A stretch of DNA of 43,795 bases from Mariaggregatimicrobium sp964498785 (GTDB lineage: Bacteria > Zhuqueibacterota > Zhuqueibacteria > Thermofontimicrobiales > Thiofontviventaceae): the NCBI GenBank assembly GCA_964498785.1, contig CAZCJL010000056.1, forward strand, positions 1 to 43,795, read 5' to 3'. Each line of letters begins with the position of its first letter. Within the stretch, counting starts at the first letter, position 1. The position numbers were made by a program, and so were the translations under genes. The notes below the pieces were generated by a model. That model was not told where the DNA came from. It did no database searches and saw nothing but the letters and a program-made list of their open reading frames with translations. Below, one piece after another: positions 1 to 8,207 of the stretch.

Positions 1-103
1 AAATACGACATAGCGGCAATCGCCCATATCTACCATAAAATATTGAGAAGATACAGATTTATTTTAATAAATGTAATAAAAAGAAAATATTAAGGGAGAA
101 ATT

Positions 104-1777
104 ATGTCGAATTTTACAAGAAGAGATTTCCTGAAAAGCAGCGTGGGAGCCACTCTGGTCGGCGCCGGAATATTGAGTGCAAAGAGCAGCATGAAAAAAT
201 CTGCGCCCAATATTTTATTCGTCATTGGTGATGACTGGTCATGGGTTCATAGTGGAATTACCGGTTGCGACGCCGTTGAAACGCCTAATTTTGATTATGT
301 TGCCAAAAAGGGCGTGCTTTTTAATAATGCGTATTGCTCTGTACCCTCATGCGCACCTTCACGAGCATCGATTTTAAGTGGAAGGAATGGCTGGGAGCTG
401 GAAGAAGGCGCAGTGCTGTGGGGACAATTTCCATCAAAGTTTAAAGTCTATCCTGAAATTCTGGAGCAACATGGATATCATGTCGGATTTACAGGTAAAG
501 GCTGGGCGCCGGGAGATCTGAAAGACAGCGGTCGCAGCCAGAATCCTGCCGGCAAGGAATACAATGAAATTCGGCAGCGCCCCTGGACTGAATTTGGTGT
601 CACGGATGAAATGTTTGATGTGGATTATGCCGCCAATTTTGAAGTATTTCTGAAAGAGAAAAAAGCAGACCAACCCTTTTGTTTTTGGCTGGGAACCATC
701 GAGCCGCATCGGGCTTACGCCGAGGGCATTGGGATTCGACGGGGAAGAGACCCGAAGAAGGTGAAAGTCCCTGAGTTTTTGCCGGATACTCCACGGGTGC
801 GTAGTGATATTCTGGATTACCTCTCTGAAGTCGAATGGGTGGATTTGCAGCTTGGCAGAGTACTCAAAACCCTGGAAAAAAATGGCGACATGGAGAACAC
901 CCTGATCGTTGTTACTTCGGACAATGGAATGCCCTTTCCGCGGGCAAAAGCAAATCTTTATGAATACGGTACTCACATGCCGTTGGCTATCTGTTGGGGA
1001 GACAAAATCAAACGCGGCAGGACTGTGGATGATTTTGTGAATTTAATCGATTTCGCACCGACTTTTTTGGAAGCCGCCGGAGTAGAAGTTCCTGAAGAAA
1101 TGTCCGGGAAAAGCCTGATGCCGCAATTGCTTTCCCAAAAATCCGGGAAAATTGATCCTGAACGGAATGTTGTATTCACGTTCAAAGAACGCCATGCCTG
1201 GTCAAATCCCGGTGGTTTGGCGACACCAATGCGCTCGATTCGCAGGGATGACTTTTTATTAATATGGAATATGTATCCTGATCGTTGGCCTGCCGGACAT
1301 GAATTGCTGGAATTCAACTGGAATCTATTGCCCTTTGGTGACGTGGATGATGGTCCCACAAAAGAAGAAGTGCTTGCCTGCAAAAATCACAAAGAAAATC
1401 GAAAATATTATGACCGGTCATTCAGCAAGCGACCGGAATTCGAACTTTATAATGTCGAAAAAGACCCGGTTCAACTGAATAATCTCGCTGATAATGTTGA
1501 TTTTGTAAATACACGCGATACTTTATTAAAAGAATTGAAAGCCTATCTCATGAAAACCGGCGATTTAAGAATGGCGGGAAAAGGTGAGATTTATGAACGC
1601 ACGCCCTACTATTGTACTCAAGGACTGGAAACCGGAAACCTTTGGCTGAAAGAGTGGCAACAGGCTGATGAAGAGAAACGACAAGCCGTTTATAAAAAAA
1701 CAAGAGAATTAATTCAGAAAAATTTAAAGAAAATGCAGAAAATTACCGGAGAATCAGCAGTGCCCGCTCAAGAGTGA
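104..1777 (+). CDS. Tat-exported sulfatase (N-sulfoglucosamine sulfohydrolase-like)
   Basis: The 557-residue product is a type I sulfatase, which hydrolyses sulfate esters or N-sulfates of sugars. The sequence shows a twin-arginine signal at the N-terminus (TRRDFLKSS, then a hydrophobic stretch to about residue 25), so export is probably folded and through Tat. The metal-binding Asp pair lies at D43-D44 (VIGDDWSW). The formylglycine motif CAPSR is at C83-R87, where the Cys would be converted to formylglycine. A second metal-site motif TSDNG occurs near residue 270. The start is supported by AGGGAGA just upstream of the ATG. Length and the overall pattern resemble heparan N-sulfatase-like proteins of the alkaline-phosphatase superfamily, but the substrate cannot be read from sequence. 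No intact formylglycine-generating enzyme is visible nearby; only a broken FGE-like gene lies about 1.8 kb downstream. Confidence 0.9.
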   Translation: MSNFTRRDFLKSSVGATLVGAGILSAKSSMKKSAPNILFVIGDDWSWVHSGITGCDAVETPNFDYVAKKGVLFNNAYCSVPSCAPSRASILSGRNGWELEEGAVLWGQFPSKFKVYPEILEQHGYHVGFTGKGWAPGDLKDSGRSQNPAGKEYNEIRQRPWTEFGVTDEMFDVDYAANFEVFLKEKKADQPFCFWLGTIEPHRAYAEGIGIRRGRDPKKVKVPEFLPDTPRVRSDILDYLSEVEWVDLQLGRVLKTLEKNGDMENTLIVVTSDNGMPFPRAKANLYEYGTHMPLAICWGDKIKRGRTVDDFVNLIDFAPTFLEAAGVEVPEEMSGKSLMPQLLSQKSGKIDPERNVVFTFKERHAWSNPGGLATPMRSIRRDDFLLIWNMYPDRWPAGHELLEFNWNLLPFGDVDDGPTKEEVLACKNHKENRKYYDRSFSKRPEFELYNVEKDPVQLNNLADNVDFVNTRDTLLKELKAYLMKTGDLRMAGKGEIYERTPYYCTQGLETGNLWLKEWQQADEEKRQAVYKKTRELIQKNLKKMQKITGESAVPAQE

Positions 1778-2304
1778 CATTTAAATCGAAAAAGCATTAA
1801 TATACAAATTGTATCTACTATCTACTGAACAGATGATAGGTTACCCAATGAAAAATTAATTATTTGACAGAATAAACTGGATAAAAAGAATAATAATTAT
1901 GTAAATCCTGTGCGCCCAGGCGCATCTGCCTATGGCATGATTATCCTGTCGAAATTAAATTAATTACGAATTCATAAGCTCATTTGGTACAAACTATAGG
2001 CAGGGCGTTGCCATTCGAAATATTAAGCACGCAATTGAAAAAGTGCTCTTTTTGTCCTATAATATTTTTTCAAGATTGTAAAAGTTTTTGATTTTCTCGA
2101 TCTAAAATGTTATAGTATGATATGCTTAGAATCAAAGCAGACATTGTTTTGAATTAACTAAAATTTCAAGTGGTGATTCCTCGCAACGTCAGGGATTCAT
2201 TTACAAACATGCAGCCGGGTAAAATCATAGAACTTTGTTCAGGAATCGCTTTTCAAATAGTAAAAGACAGAATAACGATAACCTCAAAATGATGTAAGGT
2301 AGAA
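1778..2304. other. Non-coding stretch after the sulfatase gene
   Basis: I see no convincing gene in this AT-rich stretch. It contains a small GC-rich palindrome at 1911-1924 that also occurs in related form next to the PAS kinase gene, and a weak hairpin (AGCAC at 2026-2030, GTGCT at 2043-2047) followed by CTTTTTG. That hairpin could act as a terminator on the + strand, but it lies far from the sulfatase stop. Confidence 0.5.
1911..1924. repeat. Short GCGCC palindrome
   Basis: The arms TGCGCC and GGCGCA are separated by two bases. The surrounding wording (CTGTGCGCC...GGCGCA) recurs at 24821-24839. It looks like a dispersed REP-type hairpin and lacks a T-run, so I do not call it a terminator. 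Confidence 0.5.
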
Positions 2305-2430
2305 ATGAGAAAAGCGACGAAAGTAGTAGCCTCCTTATTAGGTGTTTTTGCCGGATTTGGGGGCACTGAGCACGGCTACTTTGAAATACTCCGGGGCCAT
2401 GTCAAGCCAGACAATCTCTTCATCACTTAA
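2305..2430 (+). pseudogene. Truncated N-terminal fragment of a small conserved protein
   Basis: This 41-codon open frame begins MRKATKVVASLLGVFAGFGG and continues EHGYFEIL before stopping at 2430. From memory, the EHGYFEIL wording belongs to a conserved small membrane-protein family of roughly 100-130 residues in which the match continues beyond this point, so I read this as a relic that lost its C-terminal two thirds. The hydrophobic N-terminus fits a first membrane segment or signal. The start has only a weak ribosome site (GTAAGGTAG). No continuation is visible in another frame before the esterase gene at 2673. It could instead be a real 41-residue peptide, but this seems less likely. Confidence 0.5.
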
Positions 2431-2672
2431 GTGAATAATGGTTTGGTCATTGAATTTTTTTATTGTTATTTATCACGCCAAAGGCGGATGCGTCTTCAGG
2501 CGCATTTATGATTTATGAATTGATTTTTGGAATTTCCTGAATTTCAATTTATAAATTCAGGTAATAAAATATATTAGGGTATTTTAATAACTCCTGAAAT
2601 TCTTGATTTAGAGTAAACATATTTTGGGGATTAATAAAACTCAATTATCATTGTTAAACCGGAGAATAGCAG

Positions 2673-3599
2673 ATGCAAAGCATTCGAAGCAGAATATTTA
2701 TATGGCTGATAAAACATCGACATTTGTTCGAATTGAAATTGAAGCCAGAAGTGGTGGATGACAGTTTTTCGGTGGAAGAATTCAGAAAGGGAGTGGATAA
2801 GGTGACTGCCAAAATGAAAATGCCGAAGGACGTTTCTACCCAAAAAATAAAAATCAATGATATGAACGCGGAGTGGATTATTCCTGAGAATCCGCTGACC
2901 GGGAAAGTGTTATTGTACATTCACGGCGGCGGTTTTATTTCCGGCTCCTGCCAGACGCACCGGATGCATGTCGCGAAATTTGCCAAAGGAAGCCAGTTGA
3001 AGTCACTGGTATTTGATTACCGACTGGCGCCGGAGCACCCGTTTCCGGCTGCTGTGGAAGATTGCGTGGCAGCATATAACTGGATGCTAACTCAAGGATA
3101 TAAATCCGGGGACATAATCGTCGGCGGCGAATCTGCCGGCGGCACATTGACGCTATCGTTGCTGCTGGCGCTAAAAGACAGAGGTATGAATTTTCCGAAA
3201 GCGGCGTTTTCCATTTCTCCGGTCACTGATTTACGCTGCACTGCGGATTCGTTTCGCTATAATTTAAAAAACGACATCGCGCCTTCCGGCTCCTCGGAAT
3301 TATGGACGAAACTCTATATCGGCGATAACGATCCGACAACCCCGCTGCTGTCACCGCAGTTCGGCGACTACCCCGGTCTTCCGCCGCTTTATATTTGCGT
3401 CGGCTCCCATGAAATCCATCTTGATGATTGTGTAAATGTGGCAAACCGGGCGCAGGATCACGGCGTGGATGTAACATTAGCGAAGTGGGAGAACATGGTT
3501 CATGCATTCCCAATCATGGCGCCGTTGTTTCCGGAAGCAAAACAAGCGTTGGAGGAGATTTGTGGGTTTGCTAACTATCAATTAAATCACGAAAGTTAA
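2673..3599 (+). CDS. Alpha/beta hydrolase, HSL-family esterase/lipase
   Basis: The 308-residue protein is a hormone-sensitive-lipase-type carboxylesterase that would hydrolyse short-chain acyl esters in the cytoplasm; no signal peptide is evident. The oxyanion-hole motif HGGGF is at residues 84-88, and the nucleophile elbow GESAG places the Ser at 154. The catalytic His is H277 in MVHAFP. The acidic residue sits in the motif SHEIHLDD near 245-252: where many relatives have Asp the aligned position is Glu247, with two Asp residues just after it. The DYRLAPEHPFPAA block (residues 115-127) is typical of the family. It is preceded by CCGGAG near the ATG. It stands alone, and the adjacent downstream sequence is a decaying accessory gene. 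Confidence 0.9.
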   Translation: MQSIRSRIFIWLIKHRHLFELKLKPEVVDDSFSVEEFRKGVDKVTAKMKMPKDVSTQKIKINDMNAEWIIPENPLTGKVLLYIHGGGFISGSCQTHRMHVAKFAKGSQLKSLVFDYRLAPEHPFPAAVEDCVAAYNWMLTQGYKSGDIIVGGESAGGTLTLSLLLALKDRGMNFPKAAFSISPVTDLRCTADSFRYNLKNDIAPSGSSELWTKLYIGDNDPTTPLLSPQFGDYPGLPPLYICVGSHEIHLDDCVNVANRAQDHGVDVTLAKWENMVHAFPIMAPLFPEAKQALEEICGFANYQLNHES

Positions 3600-3601
3600 A
3601 A

Positions 3602-5660
3602 ATGGGAAAAAACAAGCAAGTTAATTATTGGTGGTTTGGCGTTAATAACCGAAAAAAGCGATATGCCAATTCAAAAGCCCATGTGATTTATCCGGAGATA
3701 TCTAAATTTTTAAGTGGAGAACAAGAATATTTCGAATGGCCGTATGGCGGTACGAAAGTCTCAAATTCATAACGAAATTGGTGTTTTTGATATGAGTGGA
3801 AATGTCTTTGAATTTTGTTGGGATTGGTATGATGGGAGTTATGATGAATTAAGCCCATTAAGAAATCCGTATGGACCATTACAAGGAGAATACCGTGTAA
3901 GACGGGGTGGCTGTTATAATCATAAAGAAGATTACAAAGTTCATCAAAGAGGTTGGTGCCCCAGTTATGACAGGGACAGATTGTATGGGTTCCGTCTTTG
4001 CAGAACTATAAGTTCAAGATGCACGCAGACGCAGATTGATTCTGCAACAGAAGAATTGAAGGTTCTATTAAATGATTCTACTTCATTTGAAAGAGAAAAA
4101 ATTTATCAAGTAATTAAGGCTGGAGCCAATATAAATGTAATGAATGAACAGAATGTAACGCCTTTATTACGTGCAGCAGGTGAAGATTATGTTGAAATAG
4201 TTAAATTATTACTATCTGAAAATGCCAATGTCAATATTCCCAGAAGATATACACCACTCTGGAACGCATCTTATAAAGGGCATACTGAAATTGTAAAGCT
4301 TCTTCTTCAGGCTGATGGTATAAATGTGGAAGATTCACCTCAAGGCAATACTCCTCTGATAGTTGCTGCATGTTATGGCCATAAAGAAGTTGTCGAATTA
4401 CTGCTTTCTGCTAATGCAAAAGTTGATGCACGATGTTATTCCTATAATGCAAGCCCGTTAATGTGGGCTGCACAAGAAGGTCACACGGAAATTGTAAAAA
4501 TATTGCTTTCAGCGAATGCTAAAGTAAATTTTACAAACAAAGAATCTGGCTTAAATGCATTTGCAATGGCCTCACAAAATGGTCACACGGAAATAGTAAG
4601 GTTACTTTTAGGTGCTAACGCAAATGTGAATTATGTTAACAAAATTAATGGAACAACTGCGCTATGTTATGCATCAGGAGAAGGGTATACTGAAGTAGTA
4701 AAGTTGTTAATAAACGCAAACGCTAACGTTAATTTGGGATTAGTGAGTGGGGCGACCCCATTACATTTTGCATCAGAAAAAGGGCACTTAGAAGTTGTAA
4801 TGTTGTTACTTTCAGCGGGTGCAGATGAAAATATAACGGCAAAAGTGAATGGACAAGAACTGACACCTCTTAAAATAGCCGAAGCAAAAAAACATACAGA
4901 GATTGCTAAGTTATTACAAAGTAAAAATCGAATTATCAACTCTAAAGAAAATATCACAGATTCAAACCCTGATAATAAGAGTATTGTAAAAATTAATGAT
5001 GAAACATATAATGTCACAGGAAATGATTCTCTCTTTTTTGCTACAATTGATTCACTACATAACAAAACTATCAAAGATGTTAATGTGATTCTTTACATTG
5101 CTAACTTATCATTAAAACTGGAAAAATATAATAAAGCACTGCATTATTTCAACATTTCACTGGAAATGTATCAACATCTTGACGCAATAGAAAAACAAGT
5201 TGAAGTTATGAAAAATATATATACAATATTTAAAAATATTGGTACTGAAAACATTGTAATTGATAGCACTGTAAATCTGTATAAAATGTCCTATATGAAA
5301 GCAAAAGAATATAAAAATCAAGAGCTATTATTATATACATGTTCTGTATTAATTCAAATAGCGATTAAAAATAAAAATTTAAAAAATGCACTTTTTTATA
5401 CTGATGATTTTTTACAGTTAGCAAAGGAAGAAAATAGAGAATTAGCTGTTGCGGAGATATTAGTAGCGCGGGGTTCTATTTATGGAAAACTTAAAAATTT
5501 TAATGAGGCAAAAAATGCATTTTAAAGGGCGTATAATATTTATGAAAAGCATGAAATAAAAGAGCTTCAAAAAGAATGTGCCATGAAAATAATGGCATTA
5601 CATCTTGCTTTTGGGTATGATATGTCGAAGTGGGCCAAAGAATATAAAAAACTTAAATAA
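3602..5660 (+). pseudogene. Broken FGE-sulfatase-like / ankyrin / TPR-like gene
   Basis: Two frames and one in-frame stop together describe a single former gene. The first frame (3602-3772, 56 residues) ends GGTKVSNS. The second picks up at 3771 as NEIGVFDMSGNVFEFC, the conserved core of the formylglycine-generating-enzyme (SUMF1/FGE-sulfatase) domain, followed by RVRRGGCYNH and GFRLCR. Homologues usually read GTK.xNEIG without a break, so one base appears gained or lost near 3765-3770. Eight ankyrin repeats follow (about codons 146-405 of the frame opening at 3714), then a helical TPR-like region. A TAA at 5523-5525 interrupts it, yet the same frame continues as RAYNIYEKHE for 44 codons to a TAA at 5658. 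The region is more AT-rich than the genes on its left, which suits a transferred element. The N-terminal half of an FGE domain is not visible, so the gene may already be 5' truncated. Confidence 0.75.
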
Positions 5661-5664
5661 TGTA

Positions 5665-5678
5665 CTATAGTTTCGAGT
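5665..5678 (+). repeat. Left terminal inverted repeat of the IS
   Basis: CTATAGTTTCGAGT matches the complement of 7179-7192 exactly. Confidence 0.85.
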
Positions 5679-5780
5679 ACAAAAGGCGTACTTCTCCCTT
5701 GAATATTCGGATTATTAATTGAAAATCACGTATGTTTAAGTCATTAAGGTACTAAAAATACAAAGATTATAAAAAGTGCT

Positions 5781-7058
5781 TCAACAATGCAGATTTTCGA
5801 GCTTGTTCGGCACAATTAACTTTTTGGACTTTGGGTTCCAGAGCGTTTTGAACCCAAAGTGCCGAAAAAAGATGATCAAACCCAGGCGGATGAGTCCGGC
5901 TGTCAGGTCAGTTTGTTTTCTCCATTGAATGAGCGGCACAATCGATTTGAAATTTTTAGCCTGAGCAATCACAGATATAAGCCGATTAATCGCGTAGGCG
6001 GTGCAAATCATTGAAATCCATCGATGGAGCGTTCGACTGGATTGTTCCCACGCCTGGGTCATGCCAAAATAATTTTTGATTTCATTGAACATGGGTTCGG
6101 TTTTCCAGCGACGTCCATAAAGTTTGATGATTCGCTCGGGCGTCAGGGACAAATCAGTTGAAATCAACAGCGTCCATGTTTTCTGATTTTCGAGTTGGCA
6201 CCACACGGCGATCACGGGGACACCTTTTAAAAACCGGGCTAAACAAACAGTCCATCGAAAGGAAACGAGTTGACGCTTGCCATACACATGAATGTTCTTT
6301 TTAAATAGCGTTAACCTATCGATATCATCAGTTGAGATTTTGTTGCCATATTTTCTTGGCCGTCCTTTTTTTCGTATCGTTGGTTGCTCGGGCCGAAAAT
6401 ACAAGGCCGTATCTTTACGCACTTGTCCGATCGCGTGAATGCCTTGTTTTAACAACGGCAGGATGAATGTCCCTTTCATATACCAACAGTCCGCCAGGCA
6501 TCGGATTATTTCCTGACCGGTTTTCCTGAGTTGTGGCAACACAATGCGAATGAGCATTTGCGCGCGTTTGATTTTGCTGCTGTTACCGACTTTCTTGTGA
6601 AGTCGTAACAGGATTGGGATTGCCGCACAAATTTTCCCCCACGGCAGTGCAATCCCCAAAGCGATCCATTGTTGTCCCCATAGAAATTGGGGACGATTCG
6701 GTTTCCGGGAATGGTCAAAATGATACTTCACTCCCGGCGCTTTTTTTGAAGCGCGCGGGACAATAAAATCGTCAATGACAAGATTATACTCGTTGCGTGG
6801 AAAGAATGTGATCATAATATCGACGATTTGTTTGGCCACGTCAATCCATGACCATTTGGCTCTTTCGAGCAACCAGTAGTAAGTTGAAAAATGTTTCTGG
6901 TGTCCCACTTCGAACAGGGCATCGGTCACATGACCGGAACGAGCGCAAATGGCTCCAATTAACAGTTCGACATAAGTGGCGATGAGCCTGACCGGCACGG
7001 CGATCGTGATGAAATTGATCCACGCTACGGCGATAAGATGCAGCTTATTGGCGGTCAT
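5781..7058 (-). CDS. IS transposase, DDE superfamily
   Basis: The product, 425 residues from the start chosen here, would catalyse excision and insertion of the surrounding element. The catalytic acids are visible as the first Asp in VIDDFIVPR, the second in CLADCWYMK, and the Glu in YGRRWKTEPMFNEIKNYFG, a YREK-like box of IS4-type enzymes. A basic stretch (IRKKGRPRKYG) lies in the insertion region between the second Asp and the Glu. The frame is open for 20 more codons upstream (to 7118), but AAGGAGT at 7065-7071 sits six bases before the ATG at 7058, so I choose that start. The gene appears intact and could be active. I cannot name the exact IS family from memory; IS4 superfamily is the safest statement. 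Confidence 0.88.
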   Translation of the reverse strand: MTANKLHLIAVAWINFITIAVPVRLIATYVELLIGAICARSGHVTDALFEVGHQKHFSTYYWLLERAKWSWIDVAKQIVDIMITFFPRNEYNLVIDDFIVPRASKKAPGVKYHFDHSRKPNRPQFLWGQQWIALGIALPWGKICAAIPILLRLHKKVGNSSKIKRAQMLIRIVLPQLRKTGQEIIRCLADCWYMKGTFILPLLKQGIHAIGQVRKDTALYFRPEQPTIRKKGRPRKYGNKISTDDIDRLTLFKKNIHVYGKRQLVSFRWTVCLARFLKGVPVIAVWCQLENQKTWTLLISTDLSLTPERIIKLYGRRWKTEPMFNEIKNYFGMTQAWEQSSRTLHRWISMICTAYAINRLISVIAQAKNFKSIVPLIQWRKQTDLTAGLIRLGLIIFFRHFGFKTLWNPKSKKLIVPNKLENLHC

Positions 7059-7178
7059 AACATAACTCCTTGTAAATAGTGAACTTACAAGAAAGTTATA
7101 GGCCGCCGTAAGCCTCATAATATCAATAACTTACGCCATACTTTCAAAGTGTTTTTTTATATTTTTCACCTTTCTGAG

Positions 7179-7192
7179 ACTCGAAACTATAG
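7179..7192 (-). repeat. Right terminal inverted repeat of the IS
   Basis: ACTCGAAACTATAG is the exact complement of the left end at 5665-5678. Confidence 0.85.
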
Positions 7193-7419
7193 CGTTTAAC
7201 ATTATTCGAAAAAACAACCAGCCCGGCATTTACGGCGTCGAGATGCGACAGACTTATCTCTCCACCACTTACGGCGATGAAGGGTATCTGTTTCTTCTGA
7301 TTGATTTTGAGCCGGATACACTATCTAAGGATCCATTGATTTATGTCCGTGCCTGGCAGCCCAATGCCTGGAGCAAAGAGGCGATGATCAAGACGGGGGA
7401 TTTTGTGGTGCATAAATGA
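7193..7419 (+). pseudogene. Orphan C-terminal fragment of an unidentified protein
   Basis: Directly to the right of the IS end, a frame reads through without a proper start to a TGA at 7417-7419. Its translation includes PGIYGVEMRQTYL, then TTYGDEGYLFLLIDF and IYVRAWQPNAW, which looks like a well-folded beta-rich C-terminal domain rather than random sequence. The upstream part of the gene is missing. The sequence left of the IS belongs to another gene that ends at 5660, so the IS or an IS-linked deletion probably removed the 5' portion. I do not recognise the family with certainty. Confidence 0.55.
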
Positions 7420-7782
7420 TCAAACATTAAATTTTCTAATTCGGTATTTGTTTCTATCAACAATGACCAGTGTTTTTTGTAATTTCTCCTGGGTGTAATT
7501 ACTGAGAAATTTCAACAAAACATTGTGAACCTCTGAAATAATATGTGGGGAAATTTTTAAAATGATGATTCCACACGTATCTTGCGGCGGGAAAAGGAAA
7601 ATATTGGAAAAATGCATATCTCTTGTTAAAAATATATATTCTTTTTGGCAAGCCTTGTTGAGGACATCGCTGTCATTACATCCTGATAATCCTGCTTGTT
7701 GCACAGTAATTACGTTATGTCCCTTTTGCTTCAGCAAGTCCGTTGTCACCTGGTACACACATTCATCGATAAAAAAATTCAT
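7420..7782 (-). CDS. DUF5615-family PIN-like putative toxin
   Basis: The 120-residue product has the DUF5615 pattern: an N-terminal FFIDECV strand with acidic residues, then a Leu-rich helix, GHNVITVQQAG, DSDVLNKACQKE and the second acidic motif FLTRDMHF. These resemble PIN-domain nuclease active-site strands, and members of this family are regarded as putative RNase toxins. The gene overlaps the upstream DUF433 gene by four bases (ATGA), which indicates translational coupling. Length is normal for the family and no damage is seen. The stop lies immediately next to the stop of the orphan fragment on the other strand. Toxicity is inferred from family and pairing, not shown. Confidence 0.85.
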   Translation of the reverse strand: MNFFIDECVYQVTTDLLKQKGHNVITVQQAGLSGCNDSDVLNKACQKEYIFLTRDMHFSNIFLFPPQDTCGIIILKISPHIISEVHNVLLKFLSNYTQEKLQKTLVIVDRNKYRIRKFNV

Positions 7783-8015
7783 GCAACAGGTTCCTCAGCA
7801 AAAAAGATGTCTTCATTTTTGACCAGGGAATTTGCAAATTTTATGCACGCTTTAATTTGATCTGCTGTAACTTGTGGGTAGAATTCTGTCGTTATTTTTT
7901 CAAATGAGAAACCCTGTTCCAAAAGTTCCAATATCATGTATACCGGAATGCGAGTTCCTTTTATGCAGGGCTTTCCGCCACAAATTTGTGGATTGACAGA
8001 GATTTGATCGAACAT
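7779..8015 (-). CDS. DUF433-family putative antitoxin
   Basis: The 78-residue protein matches the DUF433 family: INP.ICGGKPCIKGTRIPV near the N-terminus (ISVNPQICGGKPC, then IKGTRIPVYMIL), followed by a helix-turn-helix-like segment (LLEQGFSFEKITTEFYPQVT) and ADQIKACIKFA. Such proteins are commonly paired with DUF5615 proteins as antitoxin and DNA-binding autorepressor. The order antitoxin first, toxin second with a four-base overlap fits a type II toxin-antitoxin operon. The ATG at 8015 has only a weak ribosome site. The promoter would lie in 8016-8207, a 190-base AT-rich gap shared with the divergent lipoprotein gene. Confidence 0.87.
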   Translation of the reverse strand: MFDQISVNPQICGGKPCIKGTRIPVYMILELLEQGFSFEKITTEFYPQVTADQIKACIKFANSLVKNEDIFFAEEPVA

Positions 8016-8207
8016 AATAAAATTCCAATTTTTTAAAAATGATAATAATTATCAGTCTTTGCTATTGAATATACAATGTTCCAAATTTATAATCAAGTTA
8101 AAAAAGTTATGTCAGGAAAATTTTATAACAGTATTTTGAAAGATTTTTATATTTCAATCAATAAATAGGGTGCCGGCGGAAATAAAATATAAGGGATAAA
8201 ACTAATC

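Larger units (their letters stand above)
5665..7192. mobile_element. Complete insertion sequence, DDE type (IS4-like), 1528 bp
   Basis: The element is bounded by a 14-bp perfect terminal inverted repeat: CTATAGTTTCGAGT at 5665-5678 and its complement at 7179-7192. The similarity continues imperfectly inward for several more bases (AAAGG on both ends). It carries one transposase gene on the minus strand. I find no target-site duplication when comparing up to 11 bases on each side, which suggests a rearrangement or deletion after insertion. The left end lies four bases after the stop of the broken ankyrin gene, and the right end abuts an orphan gene fragment. Confidence 0.85.

Noticed and set aside
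434..976. Long minus-strand open frame inside the sulfatase gene
   Set aside because: It lies fully opposite a clear sulfatase with catalytic motifs, lacks any recognisable domain and is a frame shadow.
3602..3772. Independent 56-residue gene
   Set aside because: Its end (GGTKVSN) joins the NEIGVFDMSGN of the next frame as in FGE domains, so it is the front part of the same broken gene.
104..5525. Functional sulfatase plus FGE activation pair
   Set aside because: The FGE-like domain is interrupted and lacks its N-terminal half, and an unrelated esterase lies between, so it cannot be taken as the maturation enzyme of the sulfatase.
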